A stretch of 64,000 bases of DNA. Source: Diaphorobacter caeni. GTDB taxonomy: Bacteria > Pseudomonadota > Gammaproteobacteria > Burkholderiales > Burkholderiaceae_C. The translations under genes and the position numbers were made by a program. The stretch covers positions 372,001 to 436,000 of the forward strand of contig NZ_JADKYZ010000001.1 of assembly GCF_015354245.1 (NCBI RefSeq), read 5' to 3'. How positions within the stretch are numbered: position 1 is the first letter of the stretch; each line of letters starts with the position of its first letter. Below are positions 61,324 through 64,000 of the stretch, piece by piece. The notes under the pieces are model-generated. The model did not search any database, was not told where the DNA came from, and worked only from the letters and a program-made list of their open reading frames with translations.

Positions 61324-62529
61324 ATGACCACCCAAGCTTTCATCTGCGACGCCATCCGCACACCTTTCGGCCGCTACGGCGGCGCGCTTGCGGGCGTGCG
61401 CACGGACGACCTCGGCGCTCTGCCGATCAAGGCGCTCATGGAGCGCAATCCCAACGTCGACTGGAAGGCCGTCACCGACGTGATCTATGGCTGCGCCAAC
61501 CAGGCCGGTGAAGACAACCGCAACGTGGCGCACATGTCCTCGCTGCTCGCCGGTCTGCCGGTCGAAGTGCCGGGCGCGACCGTGAACCGTCTGTGCGGTT
61601 CGGGCCTCGACGCGGTGGGAACGGCGGCTCGCGCCATCAAGTCGGGCGAGGCGGGTCTGATGATCGCCGGCGGTGTGGAAAGCATGAGCCGTGCACCCTT
61701 CGTCATGCCCAAGGCCGAGTCCGCCTTCAGCCGCAACAACGCGGTCTACGACACGACCATCGGCTGGCGCTTCGTGAACAAGCTCATGAAGCAGCAGTAC
61801 GGCGTGGACTCCATGCCCGAGACCGCAGAGAACGTGGCCGAAGATTTCAAGATCGAGCGCGAGGCGCAGGACCGCATGGCGCTCGCTTCGCAGCAGAAGG
61901 CGGCCGCAGCCATCGCCGCGGGCTACCTCGCCAAGGAAATCGTGCCGGTGTCGCTCGCCCAGAAGAAGGGTGATCCGATCATCGTGAGCCAGGACGAGCA
62001 CCCGCGCGCGACGACGCTCGAAGCGCTCGCCAAGCTGAAGGGCGTGGTGCGTCCCGATGGCACGGTGACCGCTGGCAATGCCTCCGGCGTGAACGACGGT
62101 GCCTGCGCGCTGCTGCTGGCCAACGAAGAAGCCGCCAAGAAATACGGCCTGGTGCCCAAGGCGCGCGTGGTCGGCATGGCCACCGCCGGCGTGGCCCCGC
62201 GCATCATGGGCTTCGGTCCCGCGCCTGCGGTGCGCAAGGTGCTGGCGCTGACCGGCCTCACGCTCGACCAGATGGACGTCATCGAGCTGAATGAAGCCTT
62301 CGCCGCACAGGGCCTGGCCGTGCTGCGCGATCTGGGCATCGCCGACGACGACAAGCGCGTGAATCAGTGGGGCGGCGCCATCGCTCTGGGCCACCCGCTC
62401 GGCGCGTCGGGCGCGCGTCTGGCCACGACGGCGGTGAACCAGCTGCACACGCTCGGCGGTCGCTTTGCGCTGTGCACCATGTGCATCGGCGTGGGTCAGG
62501 GCATCGCCGTGATTCTGGAAAAAGTGTGA
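61324..62529 (+). CDS. pcaF: 3-oxoadipyl-CoA thiolase
   Basis: This 401-residue thiolase cleaves 3-oxoadipyl-CoA to succinyl-CoA and acetyl-CoA. The nucleophile is Cys91 in NRLCGSGLDAVG; the C-terminal motifs NEAFAAQ, GHPLGASGAR and CTMCIGVGQG provide the His and second Cys. The GGAGAC site precedes the start. It belongs to the pcaIJFD operon. Confidence 0.95.
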   Translation: MTTQAFICDAIRTPFGRYGGALAGVRTDDLGALPIKALMERNPNVDWKAVTDVIYGCANQAGEDNRNVAHMSSLLAGLPVEVPGATVNRLCGSGLDAVGTAARAIKSGEAGLMIAGGVESMSRAPFVMPKAESAFSRNNAVYDTTIGWRFVNKLMKQQYGVDSMPETAENVAEDFKIEREAQDRMALASQQKAAAAIAAGYLAKEIVPVSLAQKKGDPIIVSQDEHPRATTLEALAKLKGVVRPDGTVTAGNASGVNDGACALLLANEEAAKKYGLVPKARVVGMATAGVAPRIMGFGPAPAVRKVLALTGLTLDQMDVIELNEAFAAQGLAVLRDLGIADDDKRVNQWGGAIALGHPLGASGARLATTAVNQLHTLGGRFALCTMCIGVGQGIAVILEKV

Positions 62530-62627
62530 TGACGACTTCTCCCTTGTCCGTTCGTGGGTGAGGGAGAGATGACGCAGCGCGTGTGCATGAAGGCATGCTT
62601 CCGCGCCGCGATGGAAGGAAAGAGACA

Positions 62628-63425
62628 GTGAGCAACGAACAATTCATTGCTGCCGAAGGCTGCAATCTCCGCGTTCGCGTGGAAGGCCCGCAGGACGCTC
62701 CTGCGCTGGTGTTCTCCAACTCGCTTGGCACCACGCTCGAGATGTGGGACGCCCAGGCAGCGAAGTTTTCCAAGGACTTCCGCGTGGTGCGCTACGACAC
62801 GCGCGGCCATGGTGGCAGCGTGGTGTCGCCCGGTGCCTACAGCTTCGATCTGCTGGGGGCGGACGTGATCGCGATTCTCGATGCGCTGAAGATCGAGCGC
62901 GCGCATTTCTGCGGCATCTCCATGGGCGGCTTCATCGGCCTGTGGCTGGGCGTGAACGCAGCGTCCCGCGTGCGCAGCATCGCCGTGTGCAACAGCGCCG
63001 CCAAGATCGGCACGGCCGACGGCTGGAATACCCGCTCCGCCATGGTGCGCGAAAAGGGCGTGGCCGCGATGCGCGAGCTCGCGGACTCGTCGCCCTCGCG
63101 CTGGTTCACCGAGGCCTTCATCGCCGCGCAGCCAGCCGTGGTGCAGCGCTCGCAGTCGTGGATCGCCAACGTCGATCCGCAGGGCTACGCCGGTTGCTGC
63201 GATGCGCTCGCGGGTGCGGATCTGCGTGACCGCATCGCCAGCATCACCACGCCCACGCTGATCGTCGCGGGCAGCGCCGACCCGGTCACCACCGTGGCCG
63301 ACGGCCAGTTCATGCAGCAGCACATTCCCGGCGCGCAGCTCGCCGAGGTGCCTGCGTCCCACCTGTCCAATCTCGAAGCGCCACAGGCGTTCGACAACGC
63401 GCTGTCGCAGTTTCTGCGTGCGTGA
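62628..63425 (+). CDS. pcaD: 3-oxoadipate enol-lactonase
   Basis: This alpha/beta hydrolase of 265 residues opens 3-oxoadipate enol-lactone. The nucleophile elbow GISMGGF places Ser98; the Asp is in the AGSADPVT segment and His in VPASHLSNLEAP. I chose the GTG at 62628 because GGAAAGAGA precedes it; an upstream ATG at 62583 would add unrelated residues. Confidence 0.93.
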   Translation: MSNEQFIAAEGCNLRVRVEGPQDAPALVFSNSLGTTLEMWDAQAAKFSKDFRVVRYDTRGHGGSVVSPGAYSFDLLGADVIAILDALKIERAHFCGISMGGFIGLWLGVNAASRVRSIAVCNSAAKIGTADGWNTRSAMVREKGVAAMRELADSSPSRWFTEAFIAAQPAVVQRSQSWIANVDPQGYAGCCDALAGADLRDRIASITTPTLIVAGSADPVTTVADGQFMQQHIPGAQLAEVPASHLSNLEAPQAFDNALSQFLRA

Positions 63426-63620
63426 GTGAGGTGCCGCATCGCGCGCTTGCCGCCACGCTTGAGTGGCGCTGCGGCGACAGCCCGAACTGACAGCGGACAT
63501 CGGACATGACCCGCTTGGGCATCCCTCCAGGGATGCGAAGCGGGGACAAGAGCCGCCGGGCGCTCCATGGATCCGGCAACGATGCATGTCCCCCGTGGAT
63601 ATGCCAAAGGAGACAAAGCT

Positions 63621-63917
63621 GTGCCCTACATCATCGAGACCTTCGACAAGCCAGACCACCAGGAAGTGCGCCGTGTCGCGCGCGCAGCGCACCTGGAGTA
63701 TCTGGAGCGCAACAAGCACCTGCTGCATGCATGCGGCGCCAAGCTGGCCGACGACGGCACGGATCTTGGCGGCGGGCTGTATGTGGTGGCGCTGGACACG
63801 CGCGAGGAGGCTCAGCGCTTCATCGAAGCGGACCCGTTTTTCGTGGCGGGTCTGTTCGAGCGCGTGACGCTCACGCGTTGGCGCAAGGCGTATGTGGATG
63901 GTCGCAGCTATCTGTGA
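63621..63917 (+). CDS. YciI-family protein inside the pca operon
   Basis: This 98-residue protein has a ferredoxin-like YciI fold: an N-terminal PYIIETFDKP strand, RAAHLEYLERNKHLLHACGAKL with the characteristic His, and DPFFVAGLFERVTLTRWRKAY. YciI proteins are proposed small dehalogenase or isomerase-like enzymes. It lies between pcaD and the likely pcaC, so it may act on a pathway lactone, but this is inferred from position. The GTG start follows AAAGGAGA. Confidence 0.8.
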   Translation: MPYIIETFDKPDHQEVRRVARAAHLEYLERNKHLLHACGAKLADDGTDLGGGLYVVALDTREEAQRFIEADPFFVAGLFERVTLTRWRKAYVDGRSYL

Positions 63918-63970
63918 CGCGCGCGGCCGCCTGCGGGTGGCCCGCGATATTTCCTTTGGAGACCTTTTTC

Positions 63971-64000
63971 ATGACAACCCAAGACAGGCGCGAGCGCGTT
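63971..64000 (+). CDS. First codons of a likely 4-carboxymuconolactone decarboxylase
   Basis: Only ten codons (MTTQDRRERV) are inside the window. A TTTGGAGAC site precedes the ATG, and its position after pcaD fits pcaC; the sequence start also resembles that family. The rest is outside the window. Confidence 0.45.
   Translation, partial: MTTQDRRERV

Overview
The window is high-GC chromosomal DNA of a betaproteobacterium, most likely family Comamonadaceae (Burkholderiales; a Comamonas, Delftia or Acidovorax relative). This rests on recognisable gene neighbourhoods: rubredoxin followed by a complete Pil-Chp chemosensory cluster, pyrR-pyrB with a catalytically dead dihydroorotase, a TamA/TamB pair, a MoxR/VWA pair, and a pcaIJFD branch of the beta-ketoadipate pathway. 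A single AT-rich island interrupts this backbone. No database search was possible; names come from motifs, length and context.

Layout. 1-4.2 kb: end of a TonB-dependent receptor plus a binding-protein ABC importer (iron-siderophore or cobalamin type). 4.2-6.4 kb: hemL and a ThiD-like kinase on the minus strand. 6.5-17 kb: rubredoxin, pilG, pilH, pilI, pilJ and a 2189-residue ChpA hybrid kinase controlling type IV pili. 17.0-17.6 kb: a roughly 510-bp near-palindromic element. 17.7-22.9 kb: yqgE, ruvX, pyrR, pyrB, pyrX, an acyltransferase and an ArsC-like protein. 23.1-25.0 kb: an unusual ABC-ATPase/protein-phosphatase fusion with a roadblock-like partner. 25.1-32.3 kb: a DegP-type protease, a two-component system, cardiolipin synthase, pirin and two small proteins.

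32.7-43.5 kb is an integrative mobilizable element. Its 11-bp core repeat sits in the anticodon loop of a chromosomal tRNA-Arg(CCU) gene, which it has split into two halves 10.7 kb apart. The element carries its own complete tRNA-Arg(CCU), a tyrosine integrase, a relaxase with a MobC-like partner and candidate oriT, a secreted GH3-like protein, an XRE regulator with palindromic operators, and a DarT1/NADAR-type toxin-antitoxin (defence) pair with an extra unknown gene. It also holds about 1 kb of non-coding, hairpin-dense DNA that looks like a large structured RNA followed by a small RNA with its own promoter and terminator. This is the strongest candidate for something undescribed.

43.7-64 kb returns to backbone: a three-gene ABC-2 exporter, DUF1272 protein, tamB and tamA (TamA with a lipobox), VWA and MoxR genes, cytochrome c4, a tandem universal stress protein, a DUF1841 protein, an intergenic array with four perfect DnaA boxes, and the pca operon (divergent IclR regulator, pcaI, pcaJ, pcaF, pcaD, a YciI-like gene and the first codons of what is probably pcaC) that turns 3-oxoadipate enol-lactone into succinate and acetyl-CoA.
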